Below the pieces are notes generated by a model that ran no database searches, was not told where the DNA came from, and was given only the letters and a program-made list of their open reading frames with translations. From Thinopyrum elongatum (lineage: Eukaryota > Streptophyta > Magnoliopsida > Poales > Poaceae), in assembly GCA_011799875.1 (NCBI GenBank), contig CM022302.1, forward strand, positions 106,321,473 to 106,385,472: 64,000 nt of DNA. The letters are read 5' to 3'. This document shows, one piece after another, positions 35,801 through 49,264 of this stretch (position 1 is its first letter; each line of letters opens with the position of its first letter). The position numbers were made by a program, and so were the translations under genes.

Positions 35801-36329
35801 GAGTAGAGTGTTTTAAGTAGATGTAATCAAGCTATGTATGACATGGTGAGATCAAATATGACATTAATTATTTCACCAATATACTTTCAAAGTGATGCTT
35901 TAGAGACTACGACTTTTACACTGAAAAAGGAGTGCCATCAAATTTATTGAAATAAGTGCTACTTTGTAGGTTATCCCAAATAGTTGGGTATTCCTCTATC
36001 ACTATGCCGAGGCAAAGTGTTTTGACATAGAGTGCGGAAGTTTGGAAGAAAATATTTTTCTACAAAAGAGTGAGTGGGAGGACAGTACAACTCGACAAGA
36101 TTGCAGAATATTCGTAATCAGCTCAAAGAAAAGAAACACTGGAAGTAATTCTAGAATTTCTTACTGCGACTGATACGAAAGCCTCAACATGAGATATAGA
36201 GACTACAGTCGAACTTGTAGCTGAACTATATAGCTTGGAAAAATTCGTGCGGACCTTTGTGGTATGCGGATGAAATATTGTTGGGCAAACAATGAACCTA
36301 CAATTCACGGAGAAGCGTTGATGGGCCCT
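32857..36329 (+). mobile_element. Outer Copia element, internal region part 1 (decayed gag-pol)
   Basis: Starts with a primer-binding-like GTGGCATCATGAGC. No long frame survives. Short stretches match Copia pol order: near 35965 KCYFVGYPK-like sequence, preceded by ATFTL-like integrase remnants. The same interval in the nested element (38458-42200) is collinear, e.g. GGGCTATACCATATCATGC at 33724 and 39301. Interrupted at 36329 by the nested element. Confidence 0.75.
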
Positions 36330-38457
36330 TGTAGGAGATATGCCCTAGAGGCAATAATAAATGTTATTGATTATCTCCCTGTTCATAATTAGGTTTATGT
36401 TCCATGCTATAACTGCTATGGTTCTCGGGTCTGCAATAAAACGAGGCTTGGAGGAAAACTCATATGCACGTGTGGGATAATAAACGATAAAATGTATTCC
36501 TAGTCAAGCCTCTATGACTAGCTCAAGTGTTGCATGATGGTTCTGTTTTCCTGATCATGGGCATGTCTATGCCAGCAACTTTGAGGGCACAATGTTAGAA
36601 GAACATTTGTGTTGAATCGACCCGAATTGATGTTATGCTATGAGATACATTCGTCACAAGTTAATGGTTAATAACACAGAGATGGTTAACGTTTGCATGA
36701 TTCCTTAGACCATGAGAGTATCGGGTTTCTTCATGCTTGCTTCATGAACTTTGGGTTTTGTTAAACGTCATCCGTAAATGGGTGGCTATTACGGCGGCTT
36801 ACGGGTTCATGGAAAAGTGTGTCAAGTAACTTGATAGCTCAAGATTGGGATTTGCTCCTCCGACGATGGAGAGATATCTCTGGGCCCTCTCGGTGTTACG
36901 GTATCCATCATCGTCTGGCCAGACACTTTGTGATTTGATCACGGGGATGCCGGAACATGGAACGAGAAAAGAGAACAATACCGGTAACGAGGTAACTGGC
37001 ATAGTGGACAAGTTGTTGACCCACAGGGATGCCAACATGTCTCACCTCGGGTATTTGTAACATATCGCGAAGCAACAGGAATAGCACACGGCAACTGGAG
37101 GTTCACTCGAATATTTATTCGTGTGGGTATAGGGGTCAATATGGGTGTCCACGGCTCCGATGTTGATCATTGATCGGAAAGAGTTCCGGTCATGTCTATA
37201 CTTCACCGAACCTATAGGGTCACACGCTTAAGGGTCATCTATCTGTTGAACGCTAGACAGGGAGTCTGAGAGAAAGTCACCGAAAATGTTTCGGAGACAA
37301 CGAAAGAGTTCCGAGAGAGAGAACACCGAAAGAGTTTCGGTAAAACCGAAAAGTTGTTTCAGAATATATTATTTGGTCAAAAAGCGTTTCGGCACCGCCT
37401 GGAAATTTTCAGAGGATGCCAGAATTGGTCTGGGAACTTCTGGGAATTTTCAGAGAGAAAAACCGGAAATGTTCCGAAACTGCCGTAACCGCTGTTGATG
37501 CTTTCCGCTGATAAAAACCACCGCACCGAAAATGTTTCGGATCGTGCCCAGAATAATTTTAGAGGGTGCTAGAAATGTTCTGGGACCTTCTGGAATTTTT
37601 CAGAAAAAGTTTCGCGGAAAACATCTTGTGTCAGCGCGGGGGGACAAGATCCCACGAATCGGGGGTTGCATGTTTGGTGGCTTTTTGTCTAGGGAGCATG
37701 CATGTTTCATGGAGACATGTTGGTGGCTTGTTGGGGGGGCCCCCCCATGGGGGGGACAAGATGTGGGCCGGCCCAAGGGCTGCCATGGTGGTGTCCCCTT
37801 GGTGCCCCCCCTTGTGTTACCATTATGCCCTTTCATGTGTGACATGAAGCTTGGGTATTTTGGTATTTCAACATCCCACCCCACCCCTTGCCTTGGCCTA
37901 TAAAAGGAGGAGTTGGGGCTGCCATCTCCTTCATCCCCTTGCTCTCATACTCATGCCATGCAATTATCTGGCTTCTCTCTCCCTCCCACGAAAAGAGTTT
38001 CGTAGAGCCGAAAGGCTGTCTGGGTTCCGGTGGGAACTAGTTCTGGACGGCGAAGCCCTGCCGGATAGATGACACCGTATGTGTGCAACTCTGTAGAGAG
38101 GTCGTAGTTTCGATCTTAGTGCCCGTGGGGCTGTTCGTGAGTGCCTCCCGAAGGGCTGTCCATGTGACGGTCCGAGTTCTGTGAGTCCTCCCGAAGGGCT
38201 GTCCGCGACACCGTCCGGGGACTGTCCGACCGCCTCCCGGAGGGCTGTCCGGGTGGCGGATGAGGGTATACATCCTCGCGGTTGGGAGGTTGTAAATCCT
38301 AGCTGCGGGGATCTGCACCGACGATCGTCATCGACTCTAGTTCCGCTGCGCTACGAGTCGGTAACGAAATGATCAAAACCTTGTATGCAGTCTCCATAGT
38401 GGTCCTGGGCTGGTGCGTAGGGCGGAATTTTTTTGTTTTCTGCTGCGTTACCCTACA
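36330..38457 (+). mobile_element. 5' LTR of the nested Copia element
   Basis: 2128 bp, TG...CA ends. Includes a TATAAAAGGAGGAG core-promoter-like motif near 37900. Short frames here reappear in the 3' LTR only because the LTRs are nearly identical. Confidence 0.93.
37900..37906 (+). promoter_or_regulatory. Putative TATA box of the nested Copia LTR
   Basis: CTATAAAAGGAGG occurs about 550 bases before the LTR end and is unchanged in the other LTR (near 45343). Position and form suit the U3 promoter; experimental support is lacking. Confidence 0.5.
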
Positions 38458-41400
38458 GTGGCATCATGAGCCGTGCTATGCGTAGATGCAGGTTGCGATC
38501 TAGAATACATGAGATGTATGGGTGTTGCACAATATAATTAGGTAGTAGATGAGATCTATTGCTGAAAATTATTTGTGTGGGTAGCAGATGAAATCTGTTA
38601 CCCGATGTTCTTGTTGCTTCCCTGGAATTTGCATATTTCTGATCTTGATAACAGCATGGTGGAGTTTCAATGTTCTGGCAATCCGCGATCCTGATTGATC
38701 AACGAAGTGCTAACAGTTCATTGAATTCCACCGTAGTTAAAAAGAATGATGAAATTTCGCAGACAAAAGGGCAATGCAGATATGATCTGCACGGGGGTCA
38801 TGCGTATGACGAAGTTTAGTATGGGGTTCAAGATTTTATTATCTCGTGCTTCATACACCCCGCATTGTTAATCTAGCGACTTGAATTATCATACTTGATG
38901 ATGGACGTTGGTAGCTTCGGTTTGTTTCGAAACCTTAGAAGCCACGAAAAACAAGTTTTTGCATGAACCAATTAGAGGCGTCTAACTTGGTTTTGCAGGA
39001 GGGTTTGCATGTGCATGTGATGTGGTATAGCAGTGCTCATAATAATTTGATTATGTATGAGATGACTATATAATGTAAATTTATTAACATGACCTGCGTG
39101 TCATGATTCGGCATGATGGCTGGAGCCATATGATTGCACTTTAATGACCTGCGTGTCAACCTTGTTGTAATGCATTATTTTATTAGCTATAGAGATAGCA
39201 ATATTACCTGGTGCATCGACAAGGTAGTGGCAATCTTCGCGAAGGTGAACACCGATGCGAATGCCGAAGACGAAGAATTGAAAGACTTCTCCGTCAGAAA
39301 GGGCTATACCATATCATGCTATTATGAATTGCCTGAGATGTTTATCCCTTATGGTGCACCCTTCTTGATTGCGTGGTAGTCGCTTTTATTAGGGTGATCT
39401 CTCACAAAAATATCAAGTAGTTAGTGTTCTCCCAAGTGTAGCACCGTCTACAATATGTATCTTTTCGGGGTGCGCCATGTACACATGAGCACGAACGATT
39501 AGAGAGGTGTAAGGCGGGTGAAGGTCAGACCTCACTGCGTGATCACTTGGTTGTCTTGACGTTCAGGCAGGACAGTCCTGAGCTCGGAACACACGCATTG
39601 AAAGATGGACAAGAGTCACATAGAGATGTGATTGGCAAGTTGGCCTACCGATTGAAATTCACGTCATCAGTGATGAACCCGTCAATGGCGTTGAATTGAT
39701 ATGCAGATCTTGAATCACTCACAATCAATTATGAGAGATATTGATTTGAGTGGGAGCGCACTGTTGAATTAACTTGTTTAATTCTCAGTGCAATTAATTA
39801 TGAACACTGTCTAAGTGTGGTTTGCATAATAGTTGTAGAATTATGGCTCGCGTTTCCACCTTCCCTATTAAAATTGAATAAGCTGTTAAATATCTGATTA
39901 AAACTTTACGGTTGGTAACGTAATGTGAGGATTGTCCTCAAGAGTGCCGAGAAGGACTTTGTCCTATCGCATACTTTCGGTATTCTCTCGCTTATGCTAT
40001 GGATCATGTGACTCTTGTCCTTCGATCCAAAAGCTAGAATTCCGTTTTAGTCAAGTGCAATATGTTTGCTTCCATGAGAGCCGAACTTCGAAAGTTTGGA
40101 TAGTTATGTGATATTCATGGAATCTGAAAATCATTTTCAGGGACAAACAAAGGCTAAAATATATGAGATATCCATAGCAATGTTTGTTTGCAAACTATTA
40201 GTAAAGGAGTTTACTATGCATTAGACTGATAAGAGAGGGATCCAGAAGAACGCCTGTCATATGATGAAAGGTGAATAAAACAACAACTTAAAGAGGAAGG
40301 AAGTGTCCAAAGGGTGTTATTGTGACTTACACGCCTAGGAAGTCCAGGGCTTATGCCACTCTTAAGTTGGGTGCTTCTTCTGGAAGTAGTAGAAATACTA
40401 AAAGTTAAACTGTTAGAAGTATAAAGGCGAAAGAAAGAAGACTGGAATATCCAGCTCATGTATGAATGTCATACAAGTTTTTGATGTACAGAAGGCTGGT
40501 CAAAGATATAGTTCTTGGGAATTATGGTTAAACATGTTAATCACTAATTCTTGGGTATTGTGAGACAATCACAAAGATACCCACTCGATTGCATTCTGTT
40601 GCAACTCGATGTAAGAACTACTATGGCCTGGAAGACTAGCCAGGAATGAGGTTTAGGTATACACAGGGAACATAGTAAATGTTACTATACCTTCCATCGG
40701 TGTATTACCGTCTATATTTATTTTCATAATTCATTTAGAGTTTCACAAACTCTAGCCCATTGCATAAGGTATCTTACAAGAAGGTTGTTCATAAGAGAAC
40801 TTTTGATGTTCGGTGTTATGAATAACATAAGGGCCATACTTTCATTATGAATGAGATGTATGTTATGAATGTTGATAATAATACATTACCTCTATATTTA
40901 CTTTCATAATTCATTTTAGAGTTTCATACACTCTAGCACATTGCACAATGTTTGTTGCAAAAGAGTTGTTCATAAAAACAACAATTGTTGTTCAGTATTA
41001 TGAATAACATGAAGGGCCATGCTTCCATCCAAGATGGGACGTATGTTATGAATATTGATGGTAATATGATACATCCATAACACTGACGCTAAATGTCGCA
41101 AGACTAAAAGAATACCACACAAGTGTGGCACTGCATTTGGTCACATTGGAGAAACCCGCATGGAAAACTCCATTATGATGGATTTTGAAGTCGTTTGATT
41201 TTGAATCATCTGACACTTGCAAATTTCCTCCGAAAAGTGAAGTGACTGAAATACCGTTCACAGGCCATAAGGAATGATCAACAAACTTATTGGTGATCAT
41301 ACATTTTGATGTGTGTAGTTCAATAAATGTTGTTGCAAGTAGTGGATTTATCTATCTTCAGAAATGACTCAAGGAGATATATGGATATTTACTTGATGAG

Positions 41401-43776
41401 ACGAAAGTCTGGATCTTTTGAAATCATTCGAAAGGTTTTCAAATATGAAGTAGAAGTTATTGTAACAAGAAAATTATGTTTCTACAATTCGATTGCAGAA
41501 AGGAATATTTGAGTTACAAGTTTAGCGAATGTCTGATGAGTTGTGAAAGGGGTTTCATAACTTGCACCTCCCAGAGCACCACTGCAAGTGGAAAGTCCGT
41601 GAAGATGTAATCGAACCATTTATGACATGGTAAGATCAAAGATGACATAAATAAATTTGCCATTATCCCTTTTAAAGAGTGATGCTTTAGAGACTGCGAC
41701 TTTTACACTGAAAAGAGCTCCATCTGGTCTGTTGAAATGACACCATGGTATGGTACGCCCAACCATGTTATATCTTTTCTTAACATTTGGAATATGGGGC
41801 TTGTGTAAAAGGTTACAAACCTATTCCAAATCAGACAAGTGCTACTTTGTAGGTTATCCCAAGTCATTGGGTATTCCTCCCTCACTATACCGAGGCAAAT
41901 AGGTTTGCCACAAAGAACGGTATGCTTTTTGAAGAAAATGGTTCTTTCAAAAAGGTGAGTGGGAGAATAGTGCAACTCGACAAGATAAACAGTATCTTCG
42001 TCATCAGATCAAAGGAAAGAGACCTTGGAAGTAATTCCAGGTTTCCTACTGCAACTGATACGGAAGTCTCTACAATAAAATGTATGGACTTCGGTCGAAC
42101 TTGCAGCTGAACCACGTAGGCAAGGCTCGTGCAAACCTCTCAGGTGCGTAGACGAGATATTGTTGTTAGACAACAGTATACCTACGATACACAAGGAAGC
42201 GTTGATGGGCCCTGACTCCGGAATTGGCTAAATGCCAATACAATCCGAGATAGTTTCCATATAAATGTTTCAAGATTAAAATCTTGATACACCTTTCGGA
42301 AGACTTAGAGTCTAACGAATTTTATGGAACTTAAAACTGATACGGATAAAAATGTTTTATCCATAAAGCTCGACTTGTTGCAATAACAAGTTCAAGGAGT
42401 TGACTACGATGAGGTTGTTTCACCGTAGCGATGCTTAAAGTCGGTTTGGGTTGAACTAGCAATTAATACATATTTCAGTCATGAGATATGAAACATGGAT
42501 GACAATAGGATTTCCATATGATGGAAATAAAACCAAGGACTTGCATGTGTTACAGTCCAAGGTATTTTGTCAGTCCAGAGGATGCTAGTAAGTATGCAAA
42601 CTTCAGAGTTCCAGCAATGGACAGAAGAGAGCAAAGTGGAGTTGGAATCTTCGTGATTTGATGAAATGGTCAAAAGGGTTTTTGACTTCATCAATGGGTA
42701 ACGAAGATGCTTGTGATTCAAGAAAGTAAGTGGGAGCATAATAATATTTCTAAAAACGTTGTGTGCTTGACACATTGTTAATTGGAAATAAATTTCTTGA
42801 CATGAATTAGGACTTCATTTGAAAATAGTTTTTCGATGAAGTACTTAGGCTAAATAGCCTCGATATTAGGAATGATGATCTATGGAGATAGATTTACCTG
42901 ATGGGGCTAAGCAAAGATACATATTGACAAGATGCTAAAACTTTTTAGCATTTAAAACGCCAAGGAGTGATTCTTGCCGAAGTCACGTGGAAAGAGTTTT
43001 TGCAAGACTCGGTGTCCCTAAACACTGATGAGCAAAATACATGATGGAGATTCCACACACTCTTGTGTTTGGATTAATCATGTATTCAATGGTATGTAAA
43101 ACAACCAGATATGTCCAATACTCCAAAGTTGTTGCGAGTACAGATACCAAAGTGATCAAAAGTACTGATCATGGGACAACAGTGAAAAAGGGTCATTGAG
43201 TACTATAGTAGCACTGATGACATGTTTTATCGCAAGTGGAGATCATGAAGAGTTCGTTGTAAAAGGTTACATCGATACAATCTTCATCATTTCTCCATGC
43301 GATTTTCGATTTAAATTGAGGGTTTTTTGTGTAACACACAATATGGTGGCACAGTTAGTTGGAATTTGTTCCAAACAAGTTACTGTGGCGAATTCTATAA
43401 CATAGGTGAAGTATGTTGCCGCTTTTAAAAGCGACAAAGAAGATGTTGAATCATATAGTTCATTCATGAACTTAGTATGGTTCCAAGATGGCTTTTGTCA
43501 ATGGGACACTACTGCAGGTAGTTGCTCCATAACTCAGTCTGAGGAATCCAGGTTCGACCTGTGATTCACATACATACAAAACCACGTCCACACAAAATAT
43601 GAATTTTGTGAAAGCGTGAAAACGCGAGGATATGCAAAGATACACACGGAACTGAATTTGTCAGATTCGTTGGACATCAGGCTATACCACAAGCGAAGCA
43701 TATTTACACCGGTGTGCCACAGGTGTAAAGTGCATTAGCATTAACTAGATTATTGACTCTAGTGCAAGTGGGAGTC
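38458..43776 (+). mobile_element. Internal region of the nested Copia element (no intact protein)
   Basis: 5.3 kb, collinear with the outer element interior. Stops occur every few dozen codons in all frames. Recognisable debris includes integrase-like and YFVGYPK-like pieces (41650-42110) and a primer region at the left end. The lesions in this and the outer element are often alike in position, which suggests a shared defective ancestor. Confidence 0.85.
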
Positions 43777-45902
43777 TGTAGGAGATATGCCCTAGAGGCA
43801 ATAATAAATGTTATTGATTATCTCCCTGTTCATAATTAGGTTTATGTTCCATGCTATAACTGCTATGGTTCTCGGGTCTGCAATAAAATGAGGCTTGGAG
43901 GAAAACTCATATGCACGTGTGGGATAATAAACGATAAAATGTATTCCTAGTCAAGCCTCTATGACTAGCTCAAGTGTTGCATGATGGTTCTGTTTTCCTG
44001 ATCATGGGCATGTCTATGCCAGCAACTTTGAGGGCACAATGTTAGAAGAACATTTGTGTTGAATCGACCCGAATTGATGTTATGCTATGAGATACATTCG
44101 TCACAAGTTAATGGTTAATAACACAGAGATGGTTAACGTTTGCATGATTCCTTAGACCATGAGAGTATCGGGTTTCTTCATGCTTGCTTCATGAACTTTG
44201 GGGTTTGTTAAACGTCATCCGTAAATGGGTGGCTATTACGGCGGCTTACGGGTTCATGGAAAAGTGTGTCAAGTAACTTGATAGCTCAAGATTGGGATTT
44301 GCTCCTCCGACGATGGAGAGATATCTCTGGGCCCTCTCGGTGTTACGGTATCCATCATCGTCTGGCCAGACACTTTGTGATTTGATCACGGGGATGCCGG
44401 AACGTGGAACGAGAAAAGAGAACAATACCGGTAACGAGGTAACTGGCATAGTGGACAAGTTGTTGACCCACAGGGATGCCAACATGTCTCACCTCGGGTA
44501 TTTGTAACATATTGCGAAGCAACAGGAATAGCACACGGCAACTGGAGGTTCACTCGAATATTTATTCGTGTGGGTATAGGGGTCAATATGGGTGTCCACG
44601 GCTCCGATGTTGATCATTGATCGGAAAGAGTTCCGGTCATGTCTATACTTCACCGAACCTATAGGGTCACACGCTTAAGGGTCATCTATCTGTTGAACGC
44701 TAGACAGGGAGTCTGAGAGAAAGTCACCGAAAATGTTTCGGAGACAACGGAAGAGTTCCGAGAGAGAGAACACCGAAAGAGTTTCGGTAAAACCGAAAAG
44801 TTGTTTTGGAATATATTATTTGGTCAAAAAGGGTTTCGGCACCGCCTGGAAATTTTCAGAGGATGCCAGAATTGGTCTGGGAACTTCTGGGAATTTTCAG
44901 AGAGAAAAACCGGAAATGTTCCGAAACTGCCGTAACCGCTGTTGATGCTTTTCGCTGATAAAAACCACCGCACCGAAAATGTTTCGGATCATGCCCAGAA
45001 TAATTTTAGAGGGTGCTAGAAATGTTCTGGGACCTTCTGGAATTTTTCAGAAAAAGTTTCGCGGAAAACATCTTGTCTCAGCGCGGGGGGACAAGATCCC
45101 ACGAATCGGGGGTTGCATGTTTGGTGGCTTTTTGTCTAGGGAGCATGCATGTTTCATGGAGACATGTTGGTGGCTTGTTGGGGGGGGCCCCCCATGGGGG
45201 GGGGAGATGTGGGCCGGCCCAAGGGCTGCCATGGTGGTGTCCCCTTGGTGCCCCCCTTGTGTTACCATTATGCCCTTTCATGTGTGACATGAAGCTTGGG
45301 TATTTTGGTATTTCAACATCCCACCCCACCCCTTGCCTTGGCCTATAAAAGGAGGAGTTGGGGCTGCCATCTCCTTCATCCCCTTGCTCTCATACTCATG
45401 CCATGCAATTATCTGGCTTCTCTCTCCCTCCCACGAAAAGAGTTTCGTAGAGCCGAAAGGCTGTCTGGGTTCCGGTGGGAACTAGTTCTGGACGGCGAAG
45501 CCCTGCCGGATAGATGACACCGTATGTGTGCAACTCTGTAGAGAGGTCGTAGTTTCGATCTTAGTGCCCGTGGGGCTGTTCGTGAGTGCCTCCCGAAGGG
45601 CTGTCCATGTGACGGTCCGAGTTCTGTGAGTCCTCCCGAAGGGCTGTCCGCGACATCGTCCGGGGACTGTCCGACCGCCTCCTGGAGGGCTGTCCGGGTG
45701 GCGGATGAGGGTATACATCCTCGCGGTTGGGAGGTTGTAAATCCTAGCTGCGGGGATCTGCTCCGACGATCGTCATCGACTCTACTTCCGCTGCGCTACG
45801 AGTCGGTAACGAAATGATCAAAACCTTGTATGCAGTCTCCATAGTGGTCCTGGGCTGGTGCGTAGGGCGGAACATTTTTGTTTTCTGCTGCGTTACCCTA
45901 CA
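43777..45902 (+). mobile_element. 3' LTR of the nested Copia element
   Basis: 2126 bp; starts TGTAGGAGATATGCC and ends GTTACCCTACA, directly followed by the GCCCT target duplication. Near-identical to 36330-38457. Confidence 0.93.
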
Positions 45903-47442
45903 GCCCTGACTCCGGAAATTGGCTATATGCCAATATAATCCGAGATAATATCCATTCACATAATTCAAGCTTAGTACTTGATGAACCCTTCGAAAGACTT
46001 AGAGTCTAAAGAATAGTAATGGATCTATAAACTGTCAAAGATAAAAATATTTTATAATGCTTTGACTTGTTACAAATAGTTTATGACAAGATCAAAGAAT
46101 TGACTATGATGAGATTGTCTCATCATAGGAATACTTAAAGTCAATTCGGGTTAAACTGGTAATTATTAAATATTTCAATTATGAGATAAAGCAGATTGAT
46201 GTCAAAATGATTCCCATGAGATGGAAATAGAACCGAGGTTCTATATTTGATGCGATCCAAGGTAATTTTGTCGATTCAGAGGATGCTAGTAAGTATTCAA
46301 ACTTCAAGAGATCCTATAATGATTTGAAGCAAGAATAGTGGAGTTGGAATCTTCGTACTGATGAAATGGTCAAATAAATTGATTTCATCAAGTACAGCGA
46401 AGATGCTTTTATTTACAAGAAAGTAAGTGGGAGCATCATAATATTTCTAAACACTATATGTACATGACATATTGTTGATTAGAAGTTATTTTCTTGACAT
46501 GGATTAAGACTTTATTGAAACTAGTTTTTCAGTAAAATACTTAAACAATGAATAGTCTTGGTATTAGACATAATGATCTATGGAGATAATAGTGTCTAAT
46601 CGGACTTGGCCAAAATACATATTGATAGAATACTAAAGCAGTTTAGTATGAAAAATATCAAGAAGAGTTTCTTGTCAATGTCACATGGAAGGAGTCGGTA
46701 TCCTGAAATACTGATGAGCGAATATGATTTCGATCACACTTGTATTCCATGGTATGTAGGCAACCAGAAATTTCCAGTACTCCAAGTTATTTGTAAGTAG
46801 AAGTTACTAGTATGGTCAAATTGTTGATCATAGGATAACAATGAAAATGCCGTTAAAGATTAATGACATGTTTCTCACAGACGGAGAAAATGAAGAGATT
46901 GTTGTAAGGAGTTACATCTATGAAGGCTCGTTGAAGTAGTACATCGATAAAATCTTCATCTGTGCTCCAAGTGATTTTTCGATTTCAAATTAAAAGTGAT
47001 TTATGGTGGCATAGTAAGTTGGAATTGGTCCAAGAAAGTTACTGTTGTGAATTCTATAACAGAAGGCTAAGTATATTATTGCTTTAGAAGCAAAAATGAA
47101 GGGTGATGAATCGAAAGTTCATAAATGAACTTGGTATGGTTTCTAGATGATTGTATTATTGGAACACTATTCTTAATAGTAGTTCCATAACTCAGTCTAA
47201 GTAATCAAAAGGTTCTACCAGTGATTCAATATATATACAAAGCCGGTTTCACACAAATTATTAATTCTCGTGAAAGCATGATAGATTCATAGAAATGCAA
47301 ATGATACACACGGATATGAAATTGTCAGATTCGATAGGACGAAGTCTATACCACAAGCAAAGCATGGACTGACACCGGATTGCCATTGGTGTAAAAGTTA
47401 AAAGTGCTAACTAGATTATTGACTCTAGTGCAAGTGGGAGAC
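45903..47442 (+). mobile_element. Outer Copia element, internal region part 2
   Basis: Resumes with GCCCTGACTCCGG, matching 42207 onward of the nested element (GCCCTGACTCCGG there too). Decayed RT/RNase H region without a frame; ends in the purine tract AAGTGGGAGAC before the 3' LTR. Confidence 0.8.
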
Positions 47443-49264
47443 TGTTGGAAATATGCCCTAGAGGCGATAATATTGTATTATTATATTTCCGTTATTCATA
47501 GTTAAGAGTTTATATTTCATGCTATAACTGCTATGATCCTGGAATATGCGACTCAGTGGAAAACTCATATGCACTTGTGAAATGATAAACGGTAAACAAT
47601 AGGTTCCCGATCTCGCCTCCAAGACCGGCTCAAGTGTTGTTGGTGATCATGTTTTCCTGATCTTAGGATATCGTTAAGTGTAACAATAGTCCTAAAACAA
47701 CATTGAGGGTATGATGTTAGAAGAATGATCATATTGAATCGACCCAATACTTCTCTGTTATACTATGTGATCATATTGTCTGAAATTATCTGTTATAACA
47801 CGGAGTGTTAGAATGTGTTTTAGTTCCTCAGACCATGAGAGTGTCTCAGTCACTTCCTACCGGACGGTGGGCTTTGGGGTTGCTCAAACGTCATCTGTAA
47901 CAAGGTGATCATAACGACAACTTTCAGCCTCACCAGAAAGTTTGACACGTGACCGGACAGCTCAAGAGTGGGATCTGCTCCTCCAACAATGGAGAGATAT
48001 TCTTAGGGCCCTCTCGGTGTGACAGCATCCATCATTGTCTGGCCAGACACAGGTAACTACGTCACGGGGATGCCGGAACACGTCAATGAGAAAGAAGAAC
48101 AAAACCTGTAACTGGAGCAACCGTATAGTGAGCATGGTGATGATTCAGGAGGATGCCGATGCACGCCAGGTTTTGTAAAGTATCGGGAAGCAAAGGGAAC
48201 ATCACATGATAGCCAAACATTCACTCGAATATCATTCGTGTAATCATAGGGACCGATATGGATGTCCACGGTTCTGCTATCGGTCATTGAACGATGGGGT
48301 TTCGTTCATGTCTATGGTTTACCGAACCTACGGGGTCACAAGCTTAAGGTAATCATGATCTGCTGAGTGTTAGTAGGACGGGAGTGATGAGAATATATTT
48401 GTGGAATTATTTCATTAATATTCGGAATAGTTCTGAGAGGTTCCGGAAGCGTTTCGAGGTCGCCGGAAGGGTTTCGGTGAATATCGGGTAATACCGGGTA
48501 TTACCGATTAATTATATATAGGTGAAAAATGTTTCTGAGGATGTTAAATTATATATATAATGCTTTGAAAATGTTTAGAACATTTTATATTTAATTTAAA
48601 TATCAATGGGCCTTAAAAGACCAAGAGGTGGAAGGCAACTTGGGCCACAAGGGCCCAAGTAGGAAGGCGCCCCCCATTTCCTTATAGTGTGTGGGGGGGG
48701 GGGGGGGATTGGACTTGGGGAGGACTCCTACCCCTATGGCCGGCGCCCCAAGGGGGACTTTCCCCCTTGGTGGCTGCCCTCTCCCTCCCCTCTAACCTAT
48801 ATATACTAGAGGTTTTCTACCCTATGTATATACAAGTTTTGGAGCATCCTCTAGTTGATCTAGTTCTAGTTCTTGTTGGTCATAGTTGACTAATTAGAGC
48901 TAGCCCTACCCATCTCTAATCCTCATATTTAGAAGCCCCGTGTGGTTCTAATCTCCTCTCTCTAATTCTCCGGCGACGATTAGCTCTGGACGGCGAAGCA
49001 CTGCCAGATCGTGAAGACCGTACGCTTGCAACCAAGTAGAGAGGCCGTGTTTTCGGACTTCCATTCGGGGGATCATTCGTGCGCGATTCGCGGGATCATC
49101 ATCAATGTTCGAGGGACTTCAAGTACGATCTACACCGACTCGTCTACTTCCGTTGCACTCTCGGAGTGGGTAACGATCGTTGATCACAACCCGTTATGCA
49201 TCTTCATATTGTTCCTGGGTGCTCGTAGGGCGATTTTTTTTGTTTTCTACTACGTTTCCCAACA
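47443..49264 (+). mobile_element. 3' LTR of the outer BARE/Angela-like element
   Basis: 1822 bp, TGTTGGAAATATGCCC...TTTCCCAACA. This length and both ends are typical of the BARE/Angela/WIS group. The right edge abuts a G tract at the position where the 1.74-kb repeat carries its microsatellite. Confidence 0.92.

Larger units (their letters stand above)
36330..45902 (+). mobile_element. Complete nested Copia element (BARE/Angela-related), 9.57 kb, protein-dead
   Basis: LTRs at 36330-38457 and 43777-45902 begin TGTAGGAGATATGCCCTAGA and end GTTACCCTACA. The 5-bp duplication GCCCT (36325-36329 and 45903-45907) is exact. A primer-binding-like GTGGCATCATGAGCC follows the first LTR, and a purine tract CAAGTGGGAGTC precedes the second. 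By eye the LTRs differ at roughly 20 of 2126 positions (about 99% identity), yet the 5.3-kb interior has no frame longer than about 100 codons. Only Copia pol traces remain (near 41690-42110: LETATFTLKRAP, KCYFVGYPK). It is therefore a non-autonomous, recently moved element. Confidence 0.92.
31988..49264 (+). mobile_element. BARE/Angela-like Copia element, 5' LTR truncated, interrupted by a nested relative
   Basis: The parts are: partial 5' LTR (31988-32856), primer-binding region GTGGCATCATGAGC (32857), decayed internal DNA (32857-36329 and 45903-47442), polypurine tract AAGTGGGAGAC, and 3' LTR (47443-49264). The LTR starts TGTTGGAAATATGCCCTAGA and ends ACGTTTCCCAACA, as in BARE/Angela/WIS elements. 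A complete related element occupies 36330-45902. About 950 bases of the 5' LTR and the left flank are lost, so no target duplication is readable. The polyprotein is destroyed by stops and frameshifts throughout. Confidence 0.88.

Noticed and set aside
36799..37139. Short frames repeated at 44246-44586 and looking conserved
   Set aside because: The match is only because the two LTRs of one element are nearly identical; it says nothing about coding.
43196..43405. Small frame in the nested Copia interior as a gene
   Set aside because: Lies in decayed RNase H/pol sequence, with no start context or domain.
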